A stretch of DNA of 64,000 nucleotides from Cumulibacter sp047975195 (lineage in GTDB: Bacteria > Actinomycetota > Actinomycetes > Mycobacteriales > Antricoccaceae): assembly GCA_047975195.1 (NCBI GenBank), contig JBKEDB010000058.1, positions 27,658 to 91,657 on the forward strand, given 5' to 3'. Numbering within the stretch: the stretch's first letter is position 1; every line of letters starts with the position of its first letter. Positions 1 through 8,926 of this stretch are shown here, one piece after another. Both the position numbers and the translations under genes were made by a program. The notes below the pieces were generated by a model. That model saw only the letters and a program-made list of their open reading frames with translations, searched no databases and had not been told where the DNA came from.

Positions 1-141
1 GCATGTTCACACCTCTCTTGTTCGCGCGGCCTTCGTCGTAGTCGGGTACCGCATCGGGCCACTGCTCGCGGCCGTTATATCACGGGGCCGGGCGCGTGGC
101 CAACTCGGCGCATCGACGTACAAGGCGCCATAATCAACGTC
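1..141. other. Left-edge intergenic region, possible divergent gene start
   Basis: No coding region is supported here on the plus strand. On the minus strand an ATG reads at positions 4-2, preceded at normal distance by GAGAGG (about positions 11-16). A gene running leftwards out of the window may therefore begin at position 4, divergent from the CDF transporter. Only one codon lies in the window, so its identity cannot be told. Confidence 0.3.
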
Positions 142-1131
142 GTGCCGTCCTCGCATCCACATCAGCAGCCACCCCGCGACCTGACGCGGTACGGGTGGCT
201 GTCTGTCGGCACGGCCATCGTCGTCATCGCGTTGAAGTACTTTGCCTATCTGATCACCGGGTCGGTGGGCATGCTCTCGGACGCCGCCGAGTCGGTGGTC
301 AACCTCGTCGCCGCGATCGTCGCCGTGGTGGTGCTGCGCATCGCGGCAAAGCCGCCCGATAAGAACCACAACTTCGGGCACTCGAAGGCGGAGTACTTCT
401 CGGCGTGGCTCGAAGGCCTGATGATCTTCTTGGCCGCCGCGTTCATCATCTACTCCGCGGTCGAGCGGTTGATCACGCCGAGCGCGATCGAGAACGTCGG
501 ATTCGGTCTACTTATCTCGGTCCTCGCCTCGCTGATCAACGGTGCCGTGGCCGTGGTCCTGTTGCGCGCCGCGCGCGAGCACCGCTCGCACACGCTGAAG
601 GCAGACGGCATCCACCTGCTCACGGACGTGTGGACGTCGGTCGGCGTCGTCATCGGCGTTCTGCTGGTGGCACTCACGGGGTGGTTGTGGCTCGACCCCG
701 TGATCGCCATCGTGGTCGGCACGAACATTCTGATCGCCGGGTTCCGTCTGGTCTCGGAGTCGACCGGTGGATTGATGGACGTCTCCTGGCCCAAGGAGGA
801 AACCCGTCGACTCGCTGACATCGTCCGGCGGTTCCGCACCGACGACGTGGACATTCACGCACTGCGCTCGCGCGTGGCCGGGGCGCAGCGGTTCGCCGAG
901 ATGCACGTCCTAGTACCAGGCAACTGGAGCGTCTGGAAGGGCCATGATCTGATCGAGGACATCGAGGCGGCGATCCGAGAACAGTTCGCGGACGTCGAGG
1001 TGTCGTGCCACCTCGAGCCGATCGAAGATCCGCGGGCATATGGTGACTTCCCCGCCGAGATCACGCTGAACGACGCTGAGCCGGCGACCCGCTATCGCCA
1101 TCGCGAGCCGCCCCCGATACCGGAGGCATGA
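142..1131 (+). CDS. Cation diffusion facilitator (CDF) family transporter
   Basis: Predicted inner-membrane divalent metal/proton antiporter (Zn, Fe, Mn or Co; the metal cannot be told). The 329-aa length is normal. About six membrane segments span residues 15-210. The family signatures are visible: SDAAESVVNL near residues 46-55 in helix 2, the HNFGHSK loop at 76-82, and the HLLTD metal-site motif at 158-162 in helix 5. A soluble C-terminal dimerisation domain follows from about 215. The start is a GTG. The gene stands alone, 59 nt before the CoA-transferase pair. No metal-responsive operator was recognised. Confidence 0.9.
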   Translation: MPSSHPHQQPPRDLTRYGWLSVGTAIVVIALKYFAYLITGSVGMLSDAAESVVNLVAAIVAVVVLRIAAKPPDKNHNFGHSKAEYFSAWLEGLMIFLAAAFIIYSAVERLITPSAIENVGFGLLISVLASLINGAVAVVLLRAAREHRSHTLKADGIHLLTDVWTSVGVVIGVLLVALTGWLWLDPVIAIVVGTNILIAGFRLVSESTGGLMDVSWPKEETRRLADIVRRFRTDDVDIHALRSRVAGAQRFAEMHVLVPGNWSVWKGHDLIEDIEAAIREQFADVEVSCHLEPIEDPRAYGDFPAEITLNDAEPATRYRHREPPPIPEA

Positions 1132-1190
1132 GCGATCCTGCTCGCAACTGTCGTTAGCATGGTGAACTATTCAACGACCTGGAGTGACTA

Positions 1191-1862
1191 GTGATCGACA
1201 AGCGCGTGGGCACTCTCGCCGAAGCGGTGTCGGGCATCACCGACTCAATGAGCATCATGATCGGTGGATTCGGTGATGCCGGCGTCCCGGTCGAATTGAC
1301 CCATGCAGTGCTTGACCTGGGCATCAGCGATCTCACCATCATCACAAACAACGGCGGTTCCGGTGAAAATGACATCGCTGCCCTGCTGCGCGAGCGGCGC
1401 GTGTCGCGACTGATCTGCTCGTACCCACGCTCAAGCGGTTCGCACTGGTTCAAGCGACGTTGGGATGAAGGCTCGCTCGAGTTGGAATTGGTGCCACAGG
1501 GCACGCTGTCCGAGCGAATGCGGGCGGCCGGCGCCGGCATTGGCGGATTCTTTACCCCTACTGGCGCCGAAAGTGAACTCGCGAAGGGTAAGGAGACCAG
1601 GATGATTGACGGACGGTTGCATGTGCTGGAGGATCCACTTCGCGCCGACATCGCCTTGATTCATGCGCACCAGGCTGATCGCTGGGGCAACCTGACCTAT
1701 CACCTCGCCGCGCGCAACTTCGCGCCCACCATGGCGACCGCTGCCACCACGACGATCGTGCAGGTCCGGGAGTTCGTGGAGTTGGGCGCTTTGGACCCGG
1801 AACACATCGTCACGCCCGGGATCTTTGTCGACCGCGTCGTTGAGGTCGGGTCCACCCGATGA
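1191..1862 (+). CDS. scoA: 3-oxoacid CoA-transferase subunit A (copy 1)
   Basis: Alpha subunit of a two-subunit class I CoA-transferase (SCOT, acetoacetate or 3-oxoadipate type), which moves CoA from succinyl-CoA to a 3-oxoacid. The 223-aa length is normal. The glycine-rich GGFGDAGVP segment near residues 25-33 is the family CoA-binding signature. The GTG start at 1191 follows GGAG at about 1181. Its stop overlaps the ATG of the B subunit (ATGA), so the two are translationally coupled. A second scoAB pair lies at 27.2-28.6 kb. The acceptor acid cannot be read from sequence. Confidence 0.9.
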   Translation: MIDKRVGTLAEAVSGITDSMSIMIGGFGDAGVPVELTHAVLDLGISDLTIITNNGGSGENDIAALLRERRVSRLICSYPRSSGSHWFKRRWDEGSLELELVPQGTLSERMRAAGAGIGGFFTPTGAESELAKGKETRMIDGRLHVLEDPLRADIALIHAHQADRWGNLTYHLAARNFAPTMATAATTTIVQVREFVELGALDPEHIVTPGIFVDRVVEVGSTR

Positions 1863-2497
1863 GCGTCGGTTTCAGCACACAGCAGATCGCCGCGCGGGTC
1901 GCCGCCGATATACCGGACGGTTCCTACGTGAACCTCGGAATCGGTATGCCGGCTGCGGTCGGCGACGCCCTACCTGCCGACAAGGAAATCGTGTTGCACA
2001 GTGAAAACGGCATCCTCGGTATGGGGCCGAGTCCCGCAGCGCATGCTGTCGATCCCGAGTTGATCAACGCGGGAAAGCAGCCGGTCACACTGCTGAGCGG
2101 CGCGTCGATCTTCCACCACACCGACTCGTTCATGATCATGCGTGGCGGTCACCTGGATATCTGTGTCCTGGGTGGTTTCGAGGTCTCCGAACGCGGCGAT
2201 CTGGCGAACTGGTCGACCGGCGACACGACCATCGCACCCGCTGTGGGCGGCGCGATGGATCTCGCTGTCGGCGCGAGGCGCGTGTTCGTCATGATGAACC
2301 ACACGACGAAGGACGGCCGCCCGAAACTCGTGCGTGAGTGCACCTACCCGTTGACCGCGCGGCGCGTAGTCGATCGGATTTACACCGACCTCGCCGTACT
2401 ACAGGTCGCCCATGACGGCCTGCATCTGGTCGAACTCGCCCCAGGCGTCAGCGTCGAGCACCTCAGATCAGCGACCGCAGCAACCCTGCGTGTGTAG
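1859..2497 (+). CDS. scoB: 3-oxoacid CoA-transferase subunit B (copy 1)
   Basis: Beta subunit, carrying the catalytic glutamate that forms the glutamyl-CoA thioester. It is seen in HSENGILGMGP as E49. At 212 aa it has the usual length. It starts within the last codons of subunit A (4-nt overlap), which fits 1:1 subunit production. It is closely similar to the second copy at 27912-28565: both have the GSYVNLGIG start, the SENG motif and the same central FHHTDSFMIMRGGHLD stretch. That points to paralogous enzymes with possibly different acid specificities. Confidence 0.9.
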   Translation: MSVGFSTQQIAARVAADIPDGSYVNLGIGMPAAVGDALPADKEIVLHSENGILGMGPSPAAHAVDPELINAGKQPVTLLSGASIFHHTDSFMIMRGGHLDICVLGGFEVSERGDLANWSTGDTTIAPAVGGAMDLAVGARRVFVMMNHTTKDGRPKLVRECTYPLTARRVVDRIYTDLAVLQVAHDGLHLVELAPGVSVEHLRSATAATLRV

Positions 2498-2611
2498 GAC
2501 CGGCGAGGTGAGTAAGACCGGCGAGTGTCAGCAGGCACGGCACGGGTGACACCCTCATGCGAATGCGAACAACCGTACGAGGACGGACACACAGTTAATC
2601 GAGCGCGGCGG

Positions 2612-3007
2612 TTAATCAAAGAGTGGTTCGGTCAGGCGGATCCAGTTCCCACAGGTGTCGTGCAAGACGCAGCTGCGTACGCTATTCGCATCGGTCGGCG
2701 GACTCTGAAACGTCACCCCCAACATCGACAACCGCTCGTATTCGTAGTCGATGTCGTCCACTTCGAAAGAGGTCGCGGGGATCCCCTGCCGGTACAACCG
2801 GCGCTGCATCGAGCGCCCGTCAGCGCTGCTGATCGGCTCGAGCCGCAGCCGTACGCCGTCGGGCTCGTCATCGCTGACGACGGTCAGCCATTGGACCGAG
2901 CCGGCCGACTCGTCGACATCGATCTGAAAACCGAGGACCTCGGTATAGAACGTACGGGCATGGTCCTGATCGTCAACAGTGATGCTGCTGAGACTGATCC
3001 GTGGCAA
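2612..3007 (-). CDS. VOC (glyoxalase/bleomycin-resistance fold) family protein
   Basis: Single-domain vicinal-oxygen-chelate protein of about 131 aa. The N-terminus SLSSITVDDQDHARTFYTEV is the typical first beta-alpha-beta unit of the fold. Metal-ligand positions are not fully convincing, so it may be a binding protein rather than a dioxygenase or isomerase. The longest frame starts at a GTG (3025), but AAAGGAG lies 6 nt before a TTG at 3007, which I prefer. It is transcribed on the same strand as the downstream-facing acyl-CoA synthetase at 3079, with its own short leader. Substrate unknown. Confidence 0.7.
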   Translation of the reverse strand: MPRISLSSITVDDQDHARTFYTEVLGFQIDVDESAGSVQWLTVVSDDEPDGVRLRLEPISSADGRSMQRRLYRQGIPATSFEVDDIDYEYERLSMLGVTFQSPPTDANSVRSCVLHDTCGNWIRLTEPLFD

Positions 3008-3078
3008 CCGGCGCTCCTTTCCCACGTGCGACTGTGCGTTACGACCGACCCTATCGAGAGCCGCCGACCACCCAGCGG

Positions 3079-4923
3079 TTATTCGTACATTGCGTCCAGT
3101 TCGCCGCGAAACTTAGAGGCGACCACGCCGCGCTTGAGCTTCAAACTAGGCGTGAGGTCCCCGTTCTCGACGGTGAGGTCATGGTCGAGAATCACGAACT
3201 TCTTGACCGTCTCCCAGCGGTTCAGCCCCGCGTTGAGTTCATCTACGTATCCCTGGATCGCCTCGCGAGTGCGCGGATCCTGCGCAATCTGCGAGTACGA
3301 CGCCGACGCCATACCGTTCTGTTCTGCCCAGGCTGCGATCGCGTCGGGATCGAGAGTCACCAGGGCCGATGCGAAGTTACGTCCCGCGCCGACCACCATG
3401 AACTGGCTGACCAGCGGGCAGATGCCCTTGAATCGCGACTCGAGTTGAGAGGGGGCGATGTACTTGCCGCCGGATGTCTTGAAAAGCTCCTTCTTGCGGT
3501 CGGTGATGAATAAGTGCCCGGTCGTGCTCAGGTGCCCAATATCACCGGTGTGGAACCAACCATCTTCGGCAATCGCTTCATCGGTAGCGTCCGGCTTGTT
3601 GTGGTACCCGTTCATCACCTGCTCGCCCTTGACCAGGATCTCGCCGTCCTCGGCAATGCGGATCGACGTACCGACCGTCGGACGCCCGACGCTGCCATAG
3701 ACGACCTCCCCGGGCAGGTTCAGGGTCGCAGTTGCGCTTGTCTCGGTCAGCCCGTAGCCCTCGAGGATCTGCATCCCCAGCGCACCGAACCAGCGGGCGA
3801 TGTCCACGTTCAGCGGCGCCGAACCGGAAATCATGAAGCGGATGCGTCCGCCGAACCGCTCTCGAACAGTGCTGAGCACGAGCTTGTTTGCCAGCGCGTA
3901 CTTCAGGCCGGAAGGTTCTTTGCCGGACTGCCGCGCCGCGTCGGCCTCCAAGCCGACCCCGATCGCCCACCGGAACAACTTTGCCTTGATGCCGCCGTCC
4001 GCCTCGGCGACCTGAACGATCCGGGCGTGAGCCTTTTCGAAGATCCGCGGCGCCGCACCCATGAAGGTCGGCTTGACGACGGCCAAATTATCGATGATCG
4101 CCTCGATCCGGCCGTCGATGGCCGTAGGCGAACCAACTGCGATCGGGATAGTCAGCAGCACCTTGCCGAACACGTGCGCCAGCGGGAGCCACAGGTACTG
4201 CAGGTCATCGGGACGCACCAGGTCGGTCGCTGTCGCGATCGCACCGGTATACGTCCACGCCGAATGCGGCAGGCGCACTCCCTTAGGTCGGCCCGTGGTG
4301 CCGGAGGTGTAGATGATCGTCGCCAGATCGCCCGGACTCACGCCATCGATCCGCGCATCTACGCATTGCGCGTCGGCCTCGAGCCGAGCGCGACCTGCGG
4401 CCGCGAGGTCATCGGCGCCGATCACCCAGTCGCCGTCCGCCGTGCCGTCGAAGGTCACGACCCTCACTACGTCGGGGAGTTCACCGCGGTGCGCACGCAA
4501 CTTCTCGATCTGAGTGTCGTCCTCGGCAAACACGACGCGGCTGCCTGAGTCGCCGATGATGTAGGCGACATCAGGTGCAATCGTGGTCGGATACACGGTG
4601 GTCGTGGCCGCTGCCGCGCACATGATCGACAGATCCGCCAACGCCCAGTCCACTCGCGTACTACTGGCGATGGCAACACGGTCCTGCGGCTGCACGCCGA
4701 GGTCGATCAGTCCTGCGGCCCATTCGTACGCCCGCTGTTTGGTCTCATCCCAACTCAGCGAGGTCCAGGTCTCACCGCGAGCAAATCGATACGCCTCGCC
4801 CGTCGGAGATTGTTCTGCGCGGTCACGGAAGAGGTGTGCTACCGACTGCGCTCGATTGTCGATCGCGGACCAGTCCAATTCGGGGTTGGTCTGTGGGGAA
4901 GAGATTGACTCGGTGAGGCTCAC
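3079..4923 (-). CDS. Long-chain acyl-CoA synthetase (FadD15-like)
   Basis: AMP-forming fatty-acid-CoA ligase, converting fatty acid + ATP + CoA to acyl-CoA. The ATP/AMP-binding P-loop reads TIIYTSGTTGRPKG, followed further on by the EGYGLTETSA and DRKKELFKTSGGKY motifs of long-chain synthetases. The C-terminus GDLTPSLKLKRG is the long-chain version of the catalytic-lysine loop. I place the start at the GTG at 4923, with AGGAG at good spacing; the longer frame from 4986 has no site. That gives 614 aa, the usual size. It is a single gene between the VOC protein and DUF1992. Confidence 0.88.
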   Translation of the reverse strand: MSLTESISSPQTNPELDWSAIDNRAQSVAHLFRDRAEQSPTGEAYRFARGETWTSLSWDETKQRAYEWAAGLIDLGVQPQDRVAIASSTRVDWALADLSIMCAAAATTTVYPTTIAPDVAYIIGDSGSRVVFAEDDTQIEKLRAHRGELPDVVRVVTFDGTADGDWVIGADDLAAAGRARLEADAQCVDARIDGVSPGDLATIIYTSGTTGRPKGVRLPHSAWTYTGAIATATDLVRPDDLQYLWLPLAHVFGKVLLTIPIAVGSPTAIDGRIEAIIDNLAVVKPTFMGAAPRIFEKAHARIVQVAEADGGIKAKLFRWAIGVGLEADAARQSGKEPSGLKYALANKLVLSTVRERFGGRIRFMISGSAPLNVDIARWFGALGMQILEGYGLTETSATATLNLPGEVVYGSVGRPTVGTSIRIAEDGEILVKGEQVMNGYHNKPDATDEAIAEDGWFHTGDIGHLSTTGHLFITDRKKELFKTSGGKYIAPSQLESRFKGICPLVSQFMVVGAGRNFASALVTLDPDAIAAWAEQNGMASASYSQIAQDPRTREAIQGYVDELNAGLNRWETVKKFVILDHDLTVENGDLTPSLKLKRGVVASKFRGELDAMYE

Positions 4924-5045
4924 GGCTGCTCCTGAACTGATGCGGGCGGGCTTGCACCATCCTAACCAGAACGTGAACCAGGTCACTGCAGGTGTCTACT
5001 CGCCGGTAGGGTTGGTCGACGTGGGCGGCGAATTACCATCGACTC

Positions 5046-5420
5046 ATGGCCGGGTACCAGAGCTGGATCGACAAACAGATCGCGGACGCTGAAGCCGCGG
5101 GGAAGTTCGACGACCTACCGAGCAAGGGCAAGCCCCTGGACCTGTCAGACGACGATGAGCTGTGGTGGGTCGAGAAGTTAATGAAGCGCGAAGGCCTCGC
5201 GTATCTGCCCCCAACCCTGCACTTGCGCAAGGACGCCGAGGTCGCGCTGGCAGCGATTAACGAGATGACCGACGAGGACGACGTGCGACGTGCGCTTGCC
5301 GAGTTGAACGAGCGAATCAGCGAAGCGATCCGGGTGCCGCCTTCGGGCCCGCCGTTACGCCTGAATCGCGTGAACTCCGACGCCGTCCTACATCAGTGGC
5401 GATTAGCCCAACGCGGCTGA
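5046..5420 (+). CDS. DUF1992 (DnaJ-homologue-subfamily-C-like) protein
   Basis: Small soluble protein of 124 aa. The N-terminal stretch SWIDKQIADAEAAGKFDDLP and the following GKGKPL-type turn are diagnostic of DUF1992, a family also found in the eukaryotic DnaJ C28 proteins, though there is no J-domain here. The rest is charged and helical. The molecular role is not established. The 3' end overlaps the convergent M50-like gene by 18 nt. Confidence 0.8.
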   Translation: MAGYQSWIDKQIADAEAAGKFDDLPSKGKPLDLSDDDELWWVEKLMKREGLAYLPPTLHLRKDAEVALAAINEMTDEDDVRRALAELNERISEAIRVPPSGPPLRLNRVNSDAVLHQWRLAQRG

Positions 5421-6131
5421 CTGGTCCACAACGATCGCTGCGGTCACCACCAGTAGCCCGAACGAGAACAACACGAACACGTAGCACCACGCCACGGCAC
5501 CCAACGGCGAATGCGCAGCGAGTACGGCAGCATCGGAACTCTTACTGCCCCGCCGCCGTTGCAGCGCCAGCAAGTCGAGGCAGGCGCGTAGTCCGCCGAG
5601 GGACAGCACCGAACCAATGAGGGTCAGCACGGCTGACAACACTCGAGGATCGTTCCACACCCACAGCGCGCTGAACGCTGCCAACTGCAACAGCACGATG
5701 AACGCGCCGAAGATGTTGCGCACCAACGCCAGGCAGACGAGCAGCATGACTATCGACAGGAACATCGCCCAGCCGGCGTGCTGGTATATGACCGCCCAGA
5801 GGACGGCGAATCCGGCGATCGACGGTGCCGGATAACCGGCGAGGTAGAGCAGGAAGATCCCGGGACCGGATTGTCTGCCATGGGTGATCGTCAGGCCCGA
5901 GGTGTCGTGATTGAGCCGCACCGACTGGATAGTCCGTCCGACGAACCATCCGACTACGACGTGCCCCATCTCGTGGACCGTGGTCACCAAGTAACGCAGC
6001 TGACGCCAGATGAGGTTGCTCCCCACACCCAGCACGGCGAGCGCTACCGCAATCCCCAACGTCAGACTGGTCAACTCGCCGGCGACGGAGAACCGGTCGC
6101 CAAGGTAGTCGGCAACGCTCGCCGCGGTCAC
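5403..6131 (-). CDS. M50-family-like integral membrane metalloprotease
   Basis: A 242-aa polytopic membrane protein. The zinc-protease motif HEMGH sits at residues 53-57 in a hydrophobic helix. A second helix region carries GPGIFLLYLAGYPAPS, where YLAGYPAP resembles the conserved region of actinobacterial M50B-like peptidases. About five or six membrane segments follow. The family includes site-2-type intramembrane proteases, but there is no PDZ domain and no neighbouring sigma/anti-sigma pair, so the substrate is unknown. It is convergent with, and overlaps, the DUF1992 gene. Confidence 0.75.
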   Translation of the reverse strand: MTAASVADYLGDRFSVAGELTSLTLGIAVALAVLGVGSNLIWRQLRYLVTTVHEMGHVVVGWFVGRTIQSVRLNHDTSGLTITHGRQSGPGIFLLYLAGYPAPSIAGFAVLWAVIYQHAGWAMFLSIVMLLVCLALVRNIFGAFIVLLQLAAFSALWVWNDPRVLSAVLTLIGSVLSLGGLRACLDLLALQRRRGSKSSDAAVLAAHSPLGAVAWCYVFVLFSFGLLVVTAAIVVDQSAALG

Positions 6132-6326
6132 CGTGCTCAGGTTCGCTCCGATCGCTCGCCAGCGCTAGGTCTTCGCCATCGAACGCTGCACTCCATCACA
6201 TGCCGCACCCATCCAAACATCGCGGCCGGCAAACCATGGGAGGAGGGTGCGCACCGAGCAGAACCGCGATAGGGTTTGGTGGTTGAAAGTTTAACGGTAG
6301 ATCAGCAGCGGTACACGGAGGACTTG

Positions 6327-7256
6327 ATGAACGTTTTTGCCAATGTGTCGGATCTGGTGGGGCGCACACCCCTCGTCCGCGTCAACCGCCTGGTGCCCGA
6401 GGGCCAAGGTGAGGTTATCGCCAAGCTCGAGTTCTATAACCCCGCCTCGTCGGTCAAGGACCGCATCGGCGCCTCAATCATCGACGCTGCCGAAAAGTCC
6501 GGCGAACTCAAGCCTGGCGGCACGATCGTCGAGGGTACGTCGGGCAACACCGGAATCGCGCTCGCCATGGTCGGCGCTGCCCGCGGCTACAAGGTCGTGC
6601 TGTGCATGCCTGAGTCGATGTCCAAGGAACGCCGCGCGCTGCTGCGTGCGTACGGCGCCGAACTGATCTTGACCGATCCCAAGCTCGGCATGAAGGGCGC
6701 CGTGGAGAAGGCCGAAGAGGTCGCGACGGAGCGCGGCGCCGTCCAGGCCCGCCAGTTCTCCAACCCCGCGAATCCGCAGGTGCACTACGCCACCACCGGC
6801 CCGGAGATCTGGGCCGATACCGATGGTCAGGTTGACATCCTGATCAGCGGCATCGGTACTGGCGGCACGATCAGCGGTGCTGGGAAGTACCTCAAAGAGC
6901 AGAACGCCGACGTCAAGGTCATCGCGGTCGAGCCGGCCGAGTCGGCCATCCTCAATGGCGGCGCCCCCGGACCGCACAAGATCCAGGGGCTGGGCGCGAA
7001 CTTCGTACCAGACAACCTCGACCGTGACATCTACGACGAGGTCATCGACATCGACGCCACAACGGCGATGGAGTGGGCGCGCGATGCTGCACACCGGGAG
7101 GGCCTGTTGGTCGGAATCTCCTCGGGTGCCGCGCTCGCCGCAGCCGCCCAGGTCGCGGCGCGCCCCGAGAATGCCGGCAAGAAGATCGTCGTGATCATTC
7201 CATCGTTCGGTGAGCGCTACCTGTCCACGGACTTGTACAAGGATCTGCTGGACTAG
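6327..7256 (+). CDS. cysK: Cysteine synthase A (O-acetylserine sulfhydrylase)
   Basis: PLP enzyme making cysteine from O-acetylserine and sulfide. The PLP lysine is K44 in NPASSVKDRIG and the acetylserine/substrate loop is TSGNTGIA near residue 71. The phosphate-binding GIGTGGTISG loop is at about 175-184. Starting at the ATG at 6327, with GGAGG 5 nt upstream, gives 309 aa, the family size; an in-frame upstream start at 6276 lacks a site. No serine acetyltransferase gene is adjacent. A strong hairpin at 7272-7302 ends the gene. Confidence 0.95.
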   Translation: MNVFANVSDLVGRTPLVRVNRLVPEGQGEVIAKLEFYNPASSVKDRIGASIIDAAEKSGELKPGGTIVEGTSGNTGIALAMVGAARGYKVVLCMPESMSKERRALLRAYGAELILTDPKLGMKGAVEKAEEVATERGAVQARQFSNPANPQVHYATTGPEIWADTDGQVDILISGIGTGGTISGAGKYLKEQNADVKVIAVEPAESAILNGGAPGPHKIQGLGANFVPDNLDRDIYDEVIDIDATTAMEWARDAAHREGLLVGISSGAALAAAAQVAARPENAGKKIVVIIPSFGERYLSTDLYKDLLD

Positions 7257-7271
7257 CTACGCAACACATAT

Positions 7272-7302
7272 CCAGGGCGAGGCCGTCGCGGCCTCGCCCT
7301 GG
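7272..7302. terminator. Bidirectional terminator between cysK and mtr
   Basis: A perfect 13-bp inverted repeat (arms 7272-7284 and 7290-7302, 5-nt loop) lies in the 63-nt gap between the convergent cysK and mycothione reductase genes. The U-tract is poor, as is usual in high-GC actinobacteria. Confidence 0.85.
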
Positions 7303-7319
7303 GCGTTTGTCCGGTCTGT

Positions 7320-8714
7320 CTACTGCGGTGGCTCTAGCCCCAACAGCGCGTTCTCGATCAGTTCCGGTAACGCGGGATGAATCCAATACTGACCTCGCGC
7401 AACGTCGAGCGCTGACTGCCCGAACGCCGCGGCCTGGATCAACGGTTGGATCACCACCGACGCCTGGTATCCATACACGTGCGCACCGAGGATCTTCTGC
7501 GTTTCGGCGTCCGCCAACACCTTGCAGAACCCGGTGGTGTCCTCCATCGCCCATCCGTAGGCGATATCGCCGTACTGCTGAACCTTGACGAGATAGTCCA
7601 CGCCCGCGTCGCGTAGTTCTTGTTCAGTCGGCCCGAACGAGGCGATTTGCGGCGAGCCGAACACGGCGTACGGCACGAAGCGGTGATCGTACTTGTGCAG
7701 ATCGGCCTCGGCAGCGACCACGTTGTGCGCGATCACGCGCGCCTCGTGGTTGGCTACGTGCTTGAGTTGCTTCTCACTGGAGATATCGCCCAACGCCCAC
7801 ACACCTGCTGCACTGGTGCGGCCATACTCATCAACGCGGACTCGGCCGTCATCGTGGAGCGCGATGCCGCCCACCGGTGCCTCCAGCAGGTCCGAGTTCG
7901 GCACACGGCCGATCGCGATCAGGACGGCCTCGGCCTGCAGACTCCCCTCGCCGTCCGGACCCTTCGTACTCAGCGTCCACACCCCGTCGTCGTACGACGC
8001 GGCGCCCACCTGGGTGTCCAGCACGAGTTGGCCGTTGGCGGCCCATCGATCGGTAAATGCGCCCGATACCGATTCATCCGCTTTCCCTAACGCCCGCGGA
8101 CCGCGTTGCAGCCACGTGACGTCGACACCGAACGCGGAAAACACATGCGCGAACTCCGCGGCGATGAATCCCCCACCGATGATCACCATTCGCGGCGGCA
8201 GCTCGTCCAGACGCATCACCGTGTCACTGGTGTGCACGCCGCGTTCGACGTCCACTGCATCCAGCCCTGGCACCGGTAACATCCGCGGCCGCCCGCCTGC
8301 AGCGAGCACGATCTGATCGGCGGTGATCGTCACGCCAGTCCCCGTGTCGATCGTCCGTTCGCCGACGAAACGCGCGGTGCCTTTGTAGACAGTGACGTGC
8401 TCCAGGCTATTGCGATACGCCTCGCCGGCCGGCGGGATCTGATCGATTCGGCCGAATACGCGATCACGGATCGCCGGCCAGTCCACCGAGGCCTCCCCCA
8501 TGCTCACGCCGAGCTCGCGCGCATGCTCGGCAGCCGAGATCACGTCGGCCGGGTACACGAACATCTTGGTCGGAATGCACCCCACATTCAGGCAGGTGCC
8601 TCCGAAGATGTCCTTCTCGATGATCGCGATATCGAGGTCGTCATGCTCCGGGCCGATGACAGAAGTGCCCGAGCCCGTGCCAATGATGACCAAATCGTGG
8701 TGCCGTAACTGCAT
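7320..8714 (-). CDS. mtr: Mycothione reductase
   Basis: Flavoprotein disulfide reductase that regenerates mycothiol from mycothione disulfide with NADPH, in the cytosol. The FAD-binding GTGSGTS is at residues 12-18 and the redox-active pair is GGTCLNVGCIPTK (C41, C46). The second NAD(P)-binding fold is at GGGFIAAEFA near residue 175. The C-terminal His-Glu pair of the partner subunit sits in HPALPELIE. At 464 aa it fits Mtr rather than mercuric or lipoamide reductase, with VFVYPADV-like residues after the Cys pair. Its presence shows that the organism uses mycothiol. Confidence 0.88.
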   Translation of the reverse strand: MQLRHHDLVIIGTGSGTSVIGPEHDDLDIAIIEKDIFGGTCLNVGCIPTKMFVYPADVISAAEHARELGVSMGEASVDWPAIRDRVFGRIDQIPPAGEAYRNSLEHVTVYKGTARFVGERTIDTGTGVTITADQIVLAAGGRPRMLPVPGLDAVDVERGVHTSDTVMRLDELPPRMVIIGGGFIAAEFAHVFSAFGVDVTWLQRGPRALGKADESVSGAFTDRWAANGQLVLDTQVGAASYDDGVWTLSTKGPDGEGSLQAEAVLIAIGRVPNSDLLEAPVGGIALHDDGRVRVDEYGRTSAAGVWALGDISSEKQLKHVANHEARVIAHNVVAAEADLHKYDHRFVPYAVFGSPQIASFGPTEQELRDAGVDYLVKVQQYGDIAYGWAMEDTTGFCKVLADAETQKILGAHVYGYQASVVIQPLIQAAAFGQSALDVARGQYWIHPALPELIENALLGLEPPQ

Positions 8715-8926
8715 TGTTTTCCTTTCCGGCAGCGACGGGCCACACCTCGCCGCACCGGTACAAGAAAGTGCGATATCCCGCGGCCCATGGGCATTCTAGG
8801 CGTCTCGGTCAACGCACCGGCGGGCGCGCGGCCGACGGCAACAAGGAGCGAAACGCTGCGCGTCGAAGCTGTGAAAAATAGCGCAACGGCTGGAATCCGG
8901 CGCCATCGCGGGCGGAAGATTGACGG
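8715..8926. promoter_or_regulatory. Divergent intergenic region between mtr and coaA
   Basis: This 212-nt gap separates the divergent mtr and coaA genes and must hold both promoters. I see no convincing inverted repeat, riboswitch or small gene in it. Confidence 0.4.

Noticed and set aside
2525..3448. A 307-codon plus-strand open frame over the VOC and fadD genes
   Set aside because: It is antisense to two genes with clear motifs on the minus strand, and its own product has no recognisable fold; a GC-rich shadow frame.
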